A DNA stretch of 38,310 bases from Nitrosomonas sp. (GCA_020890945.1 JAJHPK010000068.1:1-38310), one strand, 5' to 3'; shown: positions 8,054 to 18,574, counted from the stretch's first letter. The notes: a model not told the origin generated them from the sequence alone. Made by a program: numbers and translations.

Positions 8054-9730
8054 TCACTCGTTGTGTTTCAGCATTTCTCGGGCGTGTTGACGCGTTGCTT
8101 CGGTAATTTTTATGCCGCCCAGCATGCGGGCGATTTCTTCGATGCGATCGTGTGAATTGAGGACTTTGATGTGGCTGAGAACCTGCGGTTTTCCTGCGTC
8201 TGAAGTGGAAGTCATTTTATTGACTTGCCATTGTTGATCGCCTGCGGCGGCGACTTGCGGTAGGTGGGTGATACATAAAACTTGGCATTCCTTTCCCAAT
8301 TTTTTTAGCAAGTTACCAACGATCTCAGCGACTTTTCCACCGATACCGACATCCACCTCATCGAAAATTAAAGTAGGAACATGAATGGCTTTGCTGGCAA
8401 TGACTTGTAACGCTAAGCTGATGCGCGACAGTTCACCTCCTGACACGGTTTTATTCAATGGTTGCAGCGGTAAGCCTTCATGTGGGGCGATTTGAAATTC
8501 GATCTGCTCTAAACCGGTTGCGTTGCTTTGTGCCAAGGGGGTTAGCTCTACTGCAAATTGTCCTCCATTCATGGCAAGGGTTTGCATGGCTGTTGTCACG
8601 TTGAGTGATAACGATTTGGCGGCTTTGATGCGAGCGACACTGAGTTTTTCGGCTCGTTGTAGGTAAGCGGTTTGTGCTTCGATTTCCAACGTTTTTAATT
8701 GTTCACTATTTGATTCGGCATTAAGTGTTTGAAGCTTATTTTCAAGCGAAATTTGTAATTCAGGAAGTTGTTCAGGCGCGATACGAAATTTGCGCGCTAT
8801 GCTGTGAATCGCCGACAATCGTTGTTCGGCATCTTGCAGTCTTTGTGGATCGAGATCCAACGATTGACGATAATCACGCAATGCATAAATGCTTTCTTGC
8901 AACTGAATAGCGGAGGAATCGAGTAAATCAACGATTTCTTTCAGTTGTGGGTCATATTCGAGCTGTTGTTGCAGTTGGTTATGCACGGAATGGATTTGCG
9001 ATAAGGCAGCCTGTTCGTTTTCTGAGAGTAATTCAATACTATTTTCCGCAGTTGATAGTAAAGAAGCGACATGAGACAGTCGAGCATGATCGGTTTGTAA
9101 GGCATGCCATTCGTCAATCGTGAGATTTAATGCCGATACTTCTTGTAATTGCCATTCTAATTGTTCGCGTTTGCTCTGAGAATCTGCGGAAGATTGTTCT
9201 GCTGCGATGCGCTGTTGCATGAGCGCTTGCCAATTTTGGTATGCGCTGCGGACATTTTCTGATAAATCTTCGCATTGTGCATAAGCATCTAGCAATTCGC
9301 GTTGTGCATCACGTTGTAACAAAGATTGATGTGCGTGCTGGCCGTGGATGGTGACTAACAAGCTGCCAGCCGTGCGTAATTGTTGCAGGGTTGCGTTGTG
9401 TCCATTGATATAGCTGCGGGAGCGTCCGTTGGATTCAATAATGCGGCGCATAAGGCAAATTCCAGGATCGCCTTGTAAATCATGGTCATTTAGCCAATCA
9501 ATTAAGATTTGCTGCGAATGAATTTCAAAGGTTGCATTGATTTCAGCACGCTCACAACCCGGACGTATTTGTTGTATATCGCCACGTTCGCCCAAGGCGA
9601 GCATAAGTGCATCCAGTAGAATAGACTTTCCAGCACCCGTTTCTCCCGTTAATACGGTGAATCCAGGTAAAAAATCCAATTCAATGTGATCAACGATAAC
9701 AAAGTTGTGGATGCTAAGATGTTTGAGCAT
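8054..9730 (-). CDS. recN: DNA repair protein RecN
   Basis: The 558-residue SMC-like ATPase has the Walker A motif GETGAGKS at residues 29-36, long coiled-coil arms in the middle (about residues 150-370, rich in Q, E, L), the ABC signature TVSGGELSR and Walker B LIFDEVDVGIGG. RecN acts early in recombinational repair of double-strand breaks, tethering ends. The ATG at 9730 is preferred because MLKHLSIHNF matches the usual RecN start; an in-frame TTG at 9751 directly behind the nadK stop would add seven residues. It follows nadK on the same strand by about 20 bases, a pairing common in proteobacteria. No LexA box was recognised. Confidence 0.93.
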   Translation of the reverse strand: MLKHLSIHNFVIVDHIELDFLPGFTVLTGETGAGKSILLDALMLALGERGDIQQIRPGCERAEINATFEIHSQQILIDWLNDHDLQGDPGICLMRRIIESNGRSRSYINGHNATLQQLRTAGSLLVTIHGQHAHQSLLQRDAQRELLDAYAQCEDLSENVRSAYQNWQALMQQRIAAEQSSADSQSKREQLEWQLQEVSALNLTIDEWHALQTDHARLSHVASLLSTAENSIELLSENEQAALSQIHSVHNQLQQQLEYDPQLKEIVDLLDSSAIQLQESIYALRDYRQSLDLDPQRLQDAEQRLSAIHSIARKFRIAPEQLPELQISLENKLQTLNAESNSEQLKTLEIEAQTAYLQRAEKLSVARIKAAKSLSLNVTTAMQTLAMNGGQFAVELTPLAQSNATGLEQIEFQIAPHEGLPLQPLNKTVSGGELSRISLALQVIASKAIHVPTLIFDEVDVGIGGKVAEIVGNLLKKLGKECQVLCITHLPQVAAAGDQQWQVNKMTSTSDAGKPQVLSHIKVLNSHDRIEEIARMLGGIKITEATRQHAREMLKHNE

Positions 9731-9751
9731 ACAATTGCGGGTGACAATCAA

Positions 9752-10624
9752 TTAAGGAAACTCGCTCCAACCGAGCTTTTCTCTTAGCATGCGATAATAG
9801 CTATGATTAACTGGGTGCAACAATCGCACGGTTTGCGGGTGGCGTTTGATCATGATGTGATCGGTTTGTTCTAAATCAAAATAAGCGTGACTATCGCAAT
9901 TGATGCCCACATTGACGGAACTGCGCATATTAATTTCAATATTTGCTTCGGCGCCAATCACGATAGGGCGGTTACTCAAGGTGTGTGGACATACTGGAAC
10001 CAACGTGATGAGATTCAGGCTAGGGAACAGAATAGGACCGCCTGCCGATAAGGCATAGGCCGTGGAACCTGTTGGTGTAGCGATAATCAATCCGTCGGAA
10101 CGTAAGGTATTCATGTATTCGCCGTTGATTCTGACCTCAAACTCTATCATGCCGCTACTGACGCCGCGATGTAGCACAACATCGTTGAAGGCGAGATTAT
10201 TGAATCGACAAATTCCTGCTCGTGAAACTTCGGCAGATAACAAAATGCGTTCTTCCGTATCATAATGACCCGACAATATTTCTTCTAAAGATGCAAGCAT
10301 ATTGTCTAAGGATAAGTCAGTCAGAAACCCTAGCCTTCCCTGATTGATACCGATTAAAGGCACGTCATACGATACCAGCATGCGCGCGATATTTAACATG
10401 GTGCCATCGCCGCCTATGACTATGGCGAGATCCGCTTGCTGCGCAATTTTTTCAAGCGATGACGTTTGGTAGGATTGGGCAATTTTCTCCGAAGCACTAA
10501 ATTCATCCACCAGAACTTGATTTCCTCTGGTAGTCAAATAGTCAGCTAGTTTTAACAGCGGAACAGTGATCTCGGCATTTTTGAATTTTCCGATTAACGC
10601 AATGGTTTCAAATGTACGAGTCAT
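9752..10624 (-). CDS. nadK: NAD kinase
   Basis: At 290 residues this is an ATP-NAD kinase making NADP+ in the cytoplasm. The diagnostic GGDGT motif is at residues 71-75, followed by the GINQGRLGFLTD substrate motif and the SDGLIIATPTGSTAYALSAGG region that binds NAD. Length and domain order are normal. The ATG at 10624 precedes a hydrophobic strand typical of the family. It is upstream of recN in a likely two-gene operon and divergent from hrcA across about 250 bases, which must hold promoters for both. Confidence 0.95.
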   Translation of the reverse strand: MTRTFETIALIGKFKNAEITVPLLKLADYLTTRGNQVLVDEFSASEKIAQSYQTSSLEKIAQQADLAIVIGGDGTMLNIARMLVSYDVPLIGINQGRLGFLTDLSLDNMLASLEEILSGHYDTEERILLSAEVSRAGICRFNNLAFNDVVLHRGVSSGMIEFEVRINGEYMNTLRSDGLIIATPTGSTAYALSAGGPILFPSLNLITLVPVCPHTLSNRPIVIGAEANIEINMRSSVNVGINCDSHAYFDLEQTDHIMIKRHPQTVRLLHPVNHSYYRMLREKLGWSEFP

Positions 10625-10873
10625 GGATCGATTGTGGTAATGGTAAAAAACTTTTATTCATGTTGAGTGGATTTTTTAATGTCATTTAACGTTTAAATTC
10701 ATCTTTTACACTATCAGAATTCCCCTGTTGTTTTCTGGAAAGTAATACCTATATTTATTCTTCAGACAAAGTGAGGGTTTTGTTTTTAAAAGTCTAACAT
10801 AGAAAAATTAAAAGCCTATATTGATCGGTGACATCGCAGTAATAAATGAAGCTTGTTGGTGTAAAATAAACCT
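10625..10873. promoter_or_regulatory. Divergent nadK / hrcA promoter region
   Basis: This 249-base AT-rich spacer separates divergent genes and must contain both promoters. A TAAAAT box lies at 10862-10867 just before hrcA, without a good -35. I looked for the CIRCE operator (TTAGCACTC-N9-GAGTGCTAA) that HrcA often binds and saw none. Confidence 0.4.
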
Positions 10874-11893
10874 ATGCTAAATGAACGCGCACAAATACTT
10901 CTCAAAACATTGATCGAACGCTATATCCACGAAGGTCAGCCAGTGGGTTCACGCGTTTTATCGAAGTTTTCCGGTTTAGATTTAAGCCCTGCAACGATTC
11001 GCAATGTGATGTCGGATTTGGAAGAAATGGGCTTGGTTGCTAGTCCGCATACGTCGGCTGGTCGTGTACCAACGGCCCAAGGGTATCGGTTTTTTATTGA
11101 TACGCTATTAGTTGTGCAGACGTTGAACAAAACTGAGTTAAGCCATATGGAAAGTCATTTGCATCCGGATAATCCTTCGCGTCTCATTAATGTTGCTTCG
11201 CATTTGTTGTCAGAACTGACACGATTCGCAGGTTTAGTGATAACGCCTAAACATAAGGGTGCGGTGTTTCGCTATATCGAATTCATGGCGCTTTCCGAGA
11301 AGCGGATTTTGTTGATTATCGTGACGCCGGAAGGTGATGTGCAAAACAAAATTATTTTCACGCAAACTCCTTATACTCAAGCTGATTTGATCGAAGCGGG
11401 AAATTTTATTAATCAGCATTATGCCGGTTGTGCGTTGGACGAAATCCACCGTCGTTTGAATGTTGAACTAAAAGAATTGCGCGGAGAATTGATTAGTTTA
11501 ATGAGTGCGGCAATTGAGGTGAGTGGCAGTGCGGCGAATGAAAATAGCGAAGCTGTTGTGGTTGCCGGTGAGCGAAATTTATTGCAAGTTAATGATTTAA
11601 CTGAGAACCTACTGGGATTGAAGAAGCTATTCGAACTGTTCGAACGTAAAACAAAATTGTTGCAATTGTTGGAATTAAGTCGCAAGGCGCATGGCGTAAA
11701 AGTATTTATTGGCGGAGAATCGGATGTTGCTTCGTTAGAAGAATTTAGCGTTATCGCTGCACCCTATGAAATAGACGGTGAAATCGTCGGAACAGTCGGA
11801 GTGATAGGACCAAGACGCATGGCTTATGAACGTGTGATTCCTATCGTGGATATTACCGCTAAGCTACTTTCAAGCGGACTATCACAACATTAA
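10874..11893 (+). CDS. hrcA: Heat-inducible transcription repressor HrcA
   Basis: The 339-residue protein has the N-terminal winged helix of HrcA (residues 1-80, with VGSRVLSK, SPATIRNVMSDLEEMG and PHTSAGRVPT), a central GAF-like part and the C-terminal IGGESD / GTVGVIGPRRM signature. HrcA binds CIRCE operators upstream of groE and dnaK genes, with GroEL as its folding helper. No chaperone gene or CIRCE site is in this window, so its targets lie elsewhere. The neighbour hemH on the same strand is a common betaproteobacterial arrangement. The ATG at 10874 gives the standard N-terminus. Confidence 0.94.
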   Translation: MLNERAQILLKTLIERYIHEGQPVGSRVLSKFSGLDLSPATIRNVMSDLEEMGLVASPHTSAGRVPTAQGYRFFIDTLLVVQTLNKTELSHMESHLHPDNPSRLINVASHLLSELTRFAGLVITPKHKGAVFRYIEFMALSEKRILLIIVTPEGDVQNKIIFTQTPYTQADLIEAGNFINQHYAGCALDEIHRRLNVELKELRGELISLMSAAIEVSGSAANENSEAVVVAGERNLLQVNDLTENLLGLKKLFELFERKTKLLQLLELSRKAHGVKVFIGGESDVASLEEFSVIAAPYEIDGEIVGTVGVIGPRRMAYERVIPIVDITAKLLSSGLSQH

Positions 11894-11994
11894 ATTTTTT
11901 CGTTTCAAAGCATTCTTAGTTCCAATAAGCGGCTCTGTAGCATTCAGAATGACTTCTTTTTATGATGACTCTATAAGTTTCTCTATTTCTATTT

Positions 11995-13080
11995 ATGGCC
12001 TCAAAATCAATTTATTGTCACGGAAATTCCACGCGTACTGGTGTTTTATTAATTAATCTTGGAACACCCAATGCACCAACGGCTGAAGCTTTACGGCCGT
12101 ACTTAAAAGAGTTTCTCAGCAATCCGCGCGTAATCGAGGTGCCCAGGATCATTTGGTGGCCTATTTTGTATGGTTTTATTCTGCCGTTTAGGCCTAAACA
12201 GTCCGCTGAAAAATACGCCAAAATCTGGCTGCCAGAAGGTTCTCCGTTAAAAGTGCATACTGAGCGGCAAACCAAGCTTTTACGCGAGGCATTGCAATCA
12301 AGATGTGGGAGTGAAACGATGGTTGAATATGCGATGAATATTGGCGAACCATCGATTGCGGCGGTTTTGGAAAAAATGCAGCAGCAGGGGTGCGACCGCA
12401 TTCTGGTATTACCTTTATTTCCGCAATATGCTGCAAGCAGCACGGCTGCGGCAATGGATGGCGTATTTACGGTGTTATCGCGGATGCGTAATCAGCCAGC
12501 GATTCGTACAGTCAAACAGTATCATGATGATCCAGGCTATATTGCTGCATTGGCACAGAATGTTCGCGATTATTGGGAAATCTATGAAAGACCAGAAAAA
12601 CTCATTATCAGCTTCCATGGTACACCGCGTGCCAATTTAGATAAAGGTGATCCTTATCACTGTTTTTGTCAGAAAACTGGACGGTTGCTGGCAGAAGCAC
12701 TGGAATTATCTAGCGATCAATATCAAATATGTTTTCAATCGCGCTTTGGCAAAGCGCAATGGTTGACGCCCTATACGGCCGATACTTTAATCGAACTTGG
12801 CAAGCAAAAAATGAAGCGGGTTGATGTGGTGTGCCCAGGATTTGTTTCAGATTGTTTGGAGACATTGGAAGAAATCGCTATTGAAGTTAAAGACTTATTT
12901 CTTCAAGCAGGTGGTCAAGAATATCACTACATTCCTTGCCTAAATGAAAGGACTGACTGGATTCAGGCACTGGCTGATATTGCCTACCAAAACTTACAGG
13001 GTTGGAATGCTACTGAAGCATCGCAGGAATCATTAGAGTTGTCGAGAAAACGAGCGCTGCAACTGGGGGCAACGAATTAA
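11995..13080 (+). CDS. hemH: Ferrochelatase
   Basis: At 361 residues this enzyme inserts Fe2+ into protoporphyrin IX, the last step of haem synthesis, at the inner membrane surface. Family marks are VLLINLGTP near the start, the metal-site histidine H208 in [23 protein letters not shown] and the conserved glutamate E289 in [14 protein letters not shown]. It is about 40 residues longer than E. coli HemH, mostly at the C-terminus. It lies about 100 bases after hrcA and converges on tyrA. A high haem demand, as in cytochrome-rich nitrifiers, would fit but is not shown by the sequence. Confidence 0.95.
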   Translation: MASKSIYCHGNSTRTGVLLINLGTPNAPTAEALRPYLKEFLSNPRVIEVPRIIWWPILYGFILPFRPKQSAEKYAKIWLPEGSPLKVHTERQTKLLREALQSRCGSETMVEYAMNIGEPSIAAVLEKMQQQGCDRILVLPLFPQYAASSTAAAMDGVFTVLSRMRNQPAIRTVKQYHDDPGYIAALAQNVRDYWEIYERPEKLIISFHGTPRANLDKGDPYHCFCQKTGRLLAEALELSSDQYQICFQSRFGKAQWLTPYTADTLIELGKQKMKRVDVVCPGFVSDCLETLEEIAIEVKDLFLQAGGQEYHYIPCLNERTDWIQALADIAYQNLQGWNATEASQESLELSRKRALQLGATN

Positions 13081-13127
13081 AATTGTTAGTTTTGCGAAAT
13101 GGTTTTTAACAGCTATTTATTTTATGA

Positions 13128-14024
13128 TCATGAGTTTTTGTTTTCTATCCAAGTTTGCCGGATCGCGCGCGCTTGATAAAAAATTTGCTCTAATTCGTCT
13201 TGATCTTTTTCTTCGATTAATTTTTGTACGGTTTTGAGTTCGGCTTGATAGGCATCGATCTGCTTGAGTAATTCGTCTCGATTTGCCAAGCAGATGTCAC
13301 GCCACATTTCTGGTGAACTACCCGCAATTCGCGTGAAATCTCGAAAACCGCTACCGGCAAAACGCAGCAGGCTTTCAGAATTACCGGTGCCATGGTGCAA
13401 ATAACGCATCATGGTAAATGCCAGAATGTGTGGTAGATGACTGGTGATGGCGAGAATTTGATCATGTTCATTCGCCGGCATAATTGAAACCTTTGCGCCA
13501 CATGCTTGCCATAGTTGCGTAACAGTTTCGATTGCATGCGAGCGAGTTTGTTTAAGCGGCGTTAGAACTACGTGCTTGCCCTGATACAAATCCACCTGTG
13601 CTGCGGCAACGCCGCTGTTTTCGGTACCTGCGATCGGGTGACCTGGAACAAAATTTGCGATATGTTCAGACTTGAGGTGTTTGATAGCCGCTGCAATCAC
13701 ATCTTGCTTGGTGCTTCCGGCATCGGTGACGATCGTTTGTGATTGTAAATGAGGCGCAATGTTCGTCATGATCAATTCGGTTTGTCCAACCGGCATAGCA
13801 AGAAATACTAAATCAGCATCGTTGAGCGCGGTTGCGTAATCCATCGTGGTCTCATCGATGACGCCGCGCTCTAGCGCGCTGTGCATATTTTTCTGATTAC
13901 GGCCTATCCCGATGATATGTTGCACCATGCCAGCTTGGCGTAATGCTAAAGCAAAAGAACCACCAATTAAACCGACGCCAATGATGACCAGTTTGCCGAT
14001 CCGACTGATGGAAGAATTGTTCAT
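13128..14024 (-). CDS. tyrA: Prephenate dehydrogenase
   Basis: This 298-residue TyrA-type enzyme oxidises and decarboxylates prephenate (or arogenate) towards tyrosine. The dinucleotide motif GVGLIGGS is near residues 16-23, and later come VTDAGSTKQDV, the FVPGHPIAGTENSG active-site motif and SHLPHILAF. There is no fused chorismate mutase (as in E. coli TyrA) and no EPSP synthase fusion. It is the last gene of the minus-strand biosynthetic block, about 26 bases after the DAHP synthase gene. In many betaproteobacteria aroA, cmk and rpsA follow; here the convergent hemH follows instead. Confidence 0.93.
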   Translation of the reverse strand: MNNSSISRIGKLVIIGVGLIGGSFALALRQAGMVQHIIGIGRNQKNMHSALERGVIDETTMDYATALNDADLVFLAMPVGQTELIMTNIAPHLQSQTIVTDAGSTKQDVIAAAIKHLKSEHIANFVPGHPIAGTENSGVAAAQVDLYQGKHVVLTPLKQTRSHAIETVTQLWQACGAKVSIMPANEHDQILAITSHLPHILAFTMMRYLHHGTGNSESLLRFAGSGFRDFTRIAGSSPEMWRDICLANRDELLKQIDAYQAELKTVQKLIEEKDQDELEQIFYQARAIRQTWIENKNS

Positions 14025-14050
14025 ATAGGTCCGTTTTGCGATATCAAATG

Positions 14051-15067
14051 CTACAAGCTGCGTCCAATGGCATTTGCAATGCCTTTTAGGGATTGCATCA
14101 ATTCGGTTAGTTCTTGTGGATTCAACGCTTGATCAGCATCACACCAAGCGTCGCACGGATTGGGATGCATTTCCACTAACAGACCATCGGCGCCCGCGGC
14201 AATGGCTGCACGTGACAACGCTGGTACCATCCAAGCTTTGCCACCGGCATGTGATGGATCGATAATAACCGGCAAATGAGTTTCTCGCTTCAAAACAGGT
14301 ATGCAGGTTACATCAAGCACATTGCGATAGGCAGTTTCAAACGTGCGAATGCCGCGTTCGCAGAAAATGATTTGATGATTGCCGCCCGCTGCAATGTATT
14401 CTGCAGCCATAAGCCATTCATTGATAGTCGCTGATAAACCGCGTTTCAGAATGACCGGTTTATTAATGCGCCCAACTTCTTTCAGCAAATCGAAGTTTTG
14501 CATATTGCGCGTGCCGATTTGAATGAGGTCTACATCTTGTTCCAAAAAGGTATCCAGCATACGGATATCCATCAACTCGGTAACAATGGGCAGGTCATAT
14601 TTATCGGCGGCAGTGCGGAAAATAGTTAAGCCATCCACACCTTTGCCTTGGAAAGTATAAGGATTGGTGCGAGGTTTAAATGCGCCGCCGCGCATTAAAC
14701 GGCATCCGGCGGCAGCGACTTGTTGTGCGGCTAAATCCATTTGCTCTTGAGTTTCTACCGAACAGGGGCCGGCGATTATTTGTATTTTTTCGCCTCCTAT
14801 TGGAATGTTTCTCACATGAACAATAGAATTTTCTGCATGCGATTCGCGCGATACGATTTTGTATTGTTTGACGATGTGCATGGAATATTCCACACCCGGC
14901 ATCGGATCAAACATTTCTGGTGTCAATTTGCTTTCATCGCCGATAGCGCCAATGACGATACGATTCGTGCCGCGTGAAATATTGACGCCATGTCCTAAAT
15001 GCTTAATTTTCTCGACCACCGAATCAATTTGTTGTTCGGTGGCTGTTTTATTCATGACGATGATCAA
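14051..15067 (-). CDS. aroF: 3-deoxy-7-phosphoheptulonate (DAHP) synthase, type I beta with FXD domain
   Basis: The 338-residue enzyme condenses phosphoenolpyruvate and erythrose 4-phosphate, the first shikimate-pathway step. Residues 1-70 form the ferredoxin-like regulatory (FXD) domain; the barrel follows with [34 protein letters not shown] and IDPSHAGG. This layout is that of Thermotoga and Bacillus-group AroI-beta enzymes, not of E. coli AroF/G/H, so the symbol is given loosely. A TTG start at 15067 is preferred because it gives the typical MIIVMNK beginning; its bases overlap the hisC stop (TTGA). An ATG four codons later is the alternative. The FXD domain suggests feedback control by an aromatic end product. 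Confidence 0.9.
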   Translation of the reverse strand: MIIVMNKTATEQQIDSVVEKIKHLGHGVNISRGTNRIVIGAIGDESKLTPEMFDPMPGVEYSMHIVKQYKIVSRESHAENSIVHVRNIPIGGEKIQIIAGPCSVETQEQMDLAAQQVAAAGCRLMRGGAFKPRTNPYTFQGKGVDGLTIFRTAADKYDLPIVTELMDIRMLDTFLEQDVDLIQIGTRNMQNFDLLKEVGRINKPVILKRGLSATINEWLMAAEYIAAGGNHQIIFCERGIRTFETAYRNVLDVTCIPVLKRETHLPVIIDPSHAGGKAWMVPALSRAAIAAGADGLLVEMHPNPCDAWCDADQALNPQELTELMQSLKGIANAIGRSL

Positions 15068-16182
15068 ACTAATTCTCCTAGCGTATATTGAAGGGCATTT
15101 AGAAAGCGTTCATTTTCTGCCGCTAACCCAACCGTTACGCGCAAATGATGTGGCATTTCGTAAATGCCCAATGGACGAACGATAACTCCCTGGCGCAACA
15201 AGCTTTGATACACTTTGGGGGTATTGGCTGCATCACCATCGATACGGAAACTGATAAAATTTCCGGAAGAGGGAATGAACTCAAGGCCAAGTTTCCGGAA
15301 TCCGTCAGTGAGTTGCAGCATTCCTGCACGATTTAAGGCAAAGGATTTTTGCACAAACTCGTTGTCATCGAGTGCTGCCAATGCGCCTATTAAGCCAATA
15401 CTGCTGACGTTGAACGGTTGGCGCACGCGATTCATCAAATCGGCAATGTCGGGGTGTGCGATAGCAAAGCCAATTCGAACGCCCGCTAAGCCATAAATTT
15501 TTGAAAAAGTGCGCGTAATCACTAAATTAGGGAATTCTTTTAGCCATTGAATGCTATTGCTTTTGTTAATTTCGGGTAAATATTCATAATATGCTTCATC
15601 CAGCACGATCAGTATGTCGCGAGAAACGCGTTCAATAAAACGATACAAATCATCGACGCTCGATAAAGTACCCGTGGGATTATTGGGATTGGCAATAAAC
15701 ACCATGCGGGTTTCCGGTTGGATCGCATCTAAAATGGCGGGTAAATCATGACCGTATTCCTGCGCCGGAACTTGAATGCCGTTGGCGCCGGCAATTTGTA
15801 TCACTAATGGATAGACAGCAAATGCGTGTTGAGAATATACGGCGGAAGCGCCAGGCTTGAGAAATATGCGCGCCGCTAAATCCAATACGTCATTGGAGCC
15901 ATTGCCGAGGACGATTTGTTCTGCTTTAACATCATGGCAACGCGATAACGCTGCTTTTAATTCAAAACCACTTCCATCCGGATACAATGCGATATCTGGC
16001 ATCGCATTCATCATCGCATCGAGTGCTAACGGGCTGACTCCCAAAGGGTTCTCATTGGAGGCAAGCTTGATAATAGAATCTTCGCTTAAACCCATTTCTC
16101 GTGCTAACTCAGAAATAGGTTTGCCCGGTTGGTAGGGTTGAATGGATCGGATGTTCTCAGGAACAAAATCACAAAGGTTCAT
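15064..16182 (-). CDS. hisC: Histidinol-phosphate aminotransferase family, probable aromatic aminotransferase
   Basis: At 372 residues this is a fold-type I PLP aminotransferase of the HisC group: SNENPLG near residue 42, NPNNPTG at 165-171, and the PLP lysine K228 in [12 protein letters not shown], followed by the RIGFA arginine. It sits between pheA and the DAHP synthase/tyrA genes, not among his genes, so I infer that it also or mainly transaminates phenylpyruvate, 4-hydroxyphenylpyruvate or prephenate, as HisC-like enzymes in such operons do. It overlaps the next gene by 4 bases, implying translational coupling. Whether a second HisC exists in the genome cannot be seen. Confidence 0.9.
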   Translation of the reverse strand: MNLCDFVPENIRSIQPYQPGKPISELAREMGLSEDSIIKLASNENPLGVSPLALDAMMNAMPDIALYPDGSGFELKAALSRCHDVKAEQIVLGNGSNDVLDLAARIFLKPGASAVYSQHAFAVYPLVIQIAGANGIQVPAQEYGHDLPAILDAIQPETRMVFIANPNNPTGTLSSVDDLYRFIERVSRDILIVLDEAYYEYLPEINKSNSIQWLKEFPNLVITRTFSKIYGLAGVRIGFAIAHPDIADLMNRVRQPFNVSSIGLIGALAALDDNEFVQKSFALNRAGMLQLTDGFRKLGLEFIPSSGNFISFRIDGDAANTPKVYQSLLRQGVIVRPLGIYEMPHHLRVTVGLAAENERFLNALQYTLGELV

Positions 16183-16255
16183 GGAAAAAATACTCTTTTA
16201 GTAGATACTTCGGTGAGTTAGTTGAATAGAATCAATGACGGGAGAAAATTAAAAA

Positions 16256-17338
16256 TTAAGAGACAGGATATGAGCCAAAAATTTTCAAAAAAGCTGCTTT
16301 TTGTCTGATTTCATCAAGCGCGGAAGTTACATTGGCATCCTGTTCATGACCTTCTAGGTCGATGAAAAATACATATTGCCAAAGGCCGGTTCGTAGTGGA
16401 CGTGATTCTAATCGGCTCATGCTAACATTATGTTTCGCAAGCGGTTCTAAAATATGATAAATAGCGCCCGAACGATTATGCGTCATTAACGCCAACGAGG
16501 TTTTGTCTTTACCTGATGGATCGACAAATTGCCTACCAAGAACCAAGAAACGAGTGGTATTTCTTGGATCATCTTCGATACTTTCAGCGCGGACCGTCAA
16601 TCCAAACAATTCTGCAGCTCTTTTATTTCCAACGGCAGCAGCAAATGGATCAGTTGCCACCAAACGAGCAGCTTCTGAATTGCTGTTTGTGTGGATATAG
16701 GCGGATGATGAGAGTTGCGGCAGATTTAACCGTAACCATTGCTGGCTTTGTGCCAATGATTGAGGATGCGAGTAAACTTTTCTGATATCCTTTAAATCAA
16801 TGTCTTGTGACATCAACGATTGGTGTATCGGCAATTGAACTTCACCACAAATTAACAAGGGAGACATTAACAGTAGATCCATCGATCTACCGACGGCGCC
16901 TTCGGTAGAATTTTCTACGGGTACCACGCCATAATCTGCGCTTTCAAATTCAACCGCGCGAAAAACGTCATCAATTGAATCACACGGCACTAACGTTACT
17001 GCGTGACCAAATTTTTTTAAAACAGCATCTTCCGAGAAAGTTCCGCTAGGACCCAGATAGGCTATTCGAATTGAATGCTCTAAGGCGCGACACATCGACA
17101 TAATTTCTGTAAAAAGTCGTTGAATGTGCGCGTTGCTCAAGGGGCCAGGATTCTGTTTTTCAATATGCGTGAGAATTTGCGCTTCACGCTCAGGACGATA
17201 CGCAACGATAATGTTATTATTTTTTCGTTTGATGTCACCAATCTTTTGCGCAAGCGCTGCACGTTGATTGACTAGCTTGAGTAACTCAGCGTCAATCGCA
17301 TCAATTTGGTCTCGTAAAGGCTTGAGAAGCTCAGGCAT
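16256..17338 (-). CDS. pheA: Bifunctional chorismate mutase / prephenate dehydratase (P-protein)
   Basis: The 360-residue protein has three domains. Residues 1-85 are an AroQ chorismate mutase (RDQIDAIDAELL, then YRPEREAQIL). Residues 91-270 are the prephenate dehydratase with GPSGTFSEDA and the catalytic TTRF at 261-264. Residues 281-355 are an ACT domain with the phenylalanine-binding ESRP at 311-314. It turns chorismate into phenylpyruvate and should be inhibited by phenylalanine. It lies between serA (33 bases) and hisC (73 bases) on the same strand. No leader-peptide attenuator is visible before it, so control is probably from the upstream serC/serA promoter plus feedback. Confidence 0.95.
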   Translation of the reverse strand: MPELLKPLRDQIDAIDAELLKLVNQRAALAQKIGDIKRKNNNIIVAYRPEREAQILTHIEKQNPGPLSNAHIQRLFTEIMSMCRALEHSIRIAYLGPSGTFSEDAVLKKFGHAVTLVPCDSIDDVFRAVEFESADYGVVPVENSTEGAVGRSMDLLLMSPLLICGEVQLPIHQSLMSQDIDLKDIRKVYSHPQSLAQSQQWLRLNLPQLSSSAYIHTNSNSEAARLVATDPFAAAVGNKRAAELFGLTVRAESIEDDPRNTTRFLVLGRQFVDPSGKDKTSLALMTHNRSGAIYHILEPLAKHNVSMSRLESRPLRTGLWQYVFFIDLEGHEQDANVTSALDEIRQKAAFLKIFGSYPVS

Positions 17339-17371
17339 AGTGAAGAAACATTGAATTACAGGATGTTTGTG

Positions 17372-18574
17372 TTAAAAAGAATTAGGTGCCGGTACATAGC
17401 GTGCCATCAGAACGCCATTAATTGAACGGATTTCGTTAATGACTTCCGATGGTATTGGGCTATCGACATCCACCAGCGTATAAGCCATTTCTCCACGAGA
17501 TTTATTAATCATGGTGTGAATGTTGAGTCCTGCTTTCGCCATGCTAGTGGAAATTTGTCCGAGGATGTTGGGTACATTGGCATTGGCAACAGCAACGCGG
17601 TAAGGACATTCGCGTTCCATTTGGGTATCGGGAAAATTGACCGTGTTGGTAATATTACCGTTCTGTAAATAATCGATGAGTTGATCAACCACCATCACAG
17701 CACAATTTTCTTCTGCTTCTTGAGTAGAGGCGCCAAGATGAGGCAGTGTTATGACGGATTCGCGGTGATGCAATTTTTCACTGGGAAAATCACAGACATA
17801 ATAACGAATTTTGCCAGCCGAAATACCCTGCAGAATGGCATCTTCATCGACGATTGCGCTGCGAGAGAAATTCAATACGATGACGCCTTGTTTCATCAAC
17901 TGAATGTTTTTATCGTCGATCATATGTCGGGTTGTATCCAGTAAAGGCACGTGAATACTAATAAAATCACTGCGTCGTAAAAGATCTTCTAAACTATTTG
18001 CTTTTTTAACTTCTGCTGACAGACTCCAAGCAGAATCCACCGTGATTTTAGGGTCAAAACCAATGACTTTCATGCCCAATTTGAGTGAAGCGTTGGCAAC
18101 CAAACGGCCAATTTCCCCTAAACCAACGATTCCAATCGTGCGGCCTGGTAATTCGATTCCCGAGTAACGTTTTTTTCCATCCTCAGCGCGAGTATTAAGG
18201 GTAGCATCGTCACCTTGCAGGCTTTTGATAAATTCCAATGCAGGGACGATGTTGCGAGCGGCCATAAATAAACTGGCCAACACCAATTCTTTGACGGCAT
18301 TGGCATTTGCACCAGGCGTGTTAAATACGGGTACACCACGACTATTCATGGTTTGCACCGGAATATTATTGGTACCTGCTCCGGCACGACCTATGGCTTT
18401 GACGCTTAATGGAATATCAGCATTCAGCAGATTAAATGAACGTACTAAAATGGCATCCGGTTGCGCAATATCATTGCCAATTTGATAGTGATTCGCTGGA
18501 AATCGACTCAAACCGAGTGGCGAGATGTGATTGGCTGTTTGTATTTTAAAAATGTTCGCTGGAAGTTCAGGCAT
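17372..18574 (-). CDS. serA: D-3-phosphoglycerate dehydrogenase with ACT domain
   Basis: The 400-residue enzyme oxidises 3-phosphoglycerate to 3-phosphohydroxypyruvate, the first step of serine synthesis. It has the NAD motif GIVGLGEIGRL at about residues 146-156, the catalytic arginine in LNFSRSAIVDE, the histidine in PHLGAST, and a C-terminal ACT domain (about 330-400) for serine feedback. The ATG at 18574 overlaps the serC stop by 8 bases; a TTG four codons upstream also reads through but is unlikely. Length matches the short SerA class with one ACT domain. With serC next door it gives the first two steps of the pathway from one transcript. Confidence 0.94.
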   Translation of the reverse strand: MPELPANIFKIQTANHISPLGLSRFPANHYQIGNDIAQPDAILVRSFNLLNADIPLSVKAIGRAGAGTNNIPVQTMNSRGVPVFNTPGANANAVKELVLASLFMAARNIVPALEFIKSLQGDDATLNTRAEDGKKRYSGIELPGRTIGIVGLGEIGRLVANASLKLGMKVIGFDPKITVDSAWSLSAEVKKANSLEDLLRRSDFISIHVPLLDTTRHMIDDKNIQLMKQGVIVLNFSRSAIVDEDAILQGISAGKIRYYVCDFPSEKLHHRESVITLPHLGASTQEAEENCAVMVVDQLIDYLQNGNITNTVNFPDTQMERECPYRVAVANANVPNILGQISTSMAKAGLNIHTMINKSRGEMAYTLVDVDSPIPSEVINEIRSINGVLMARYVPAPNSF

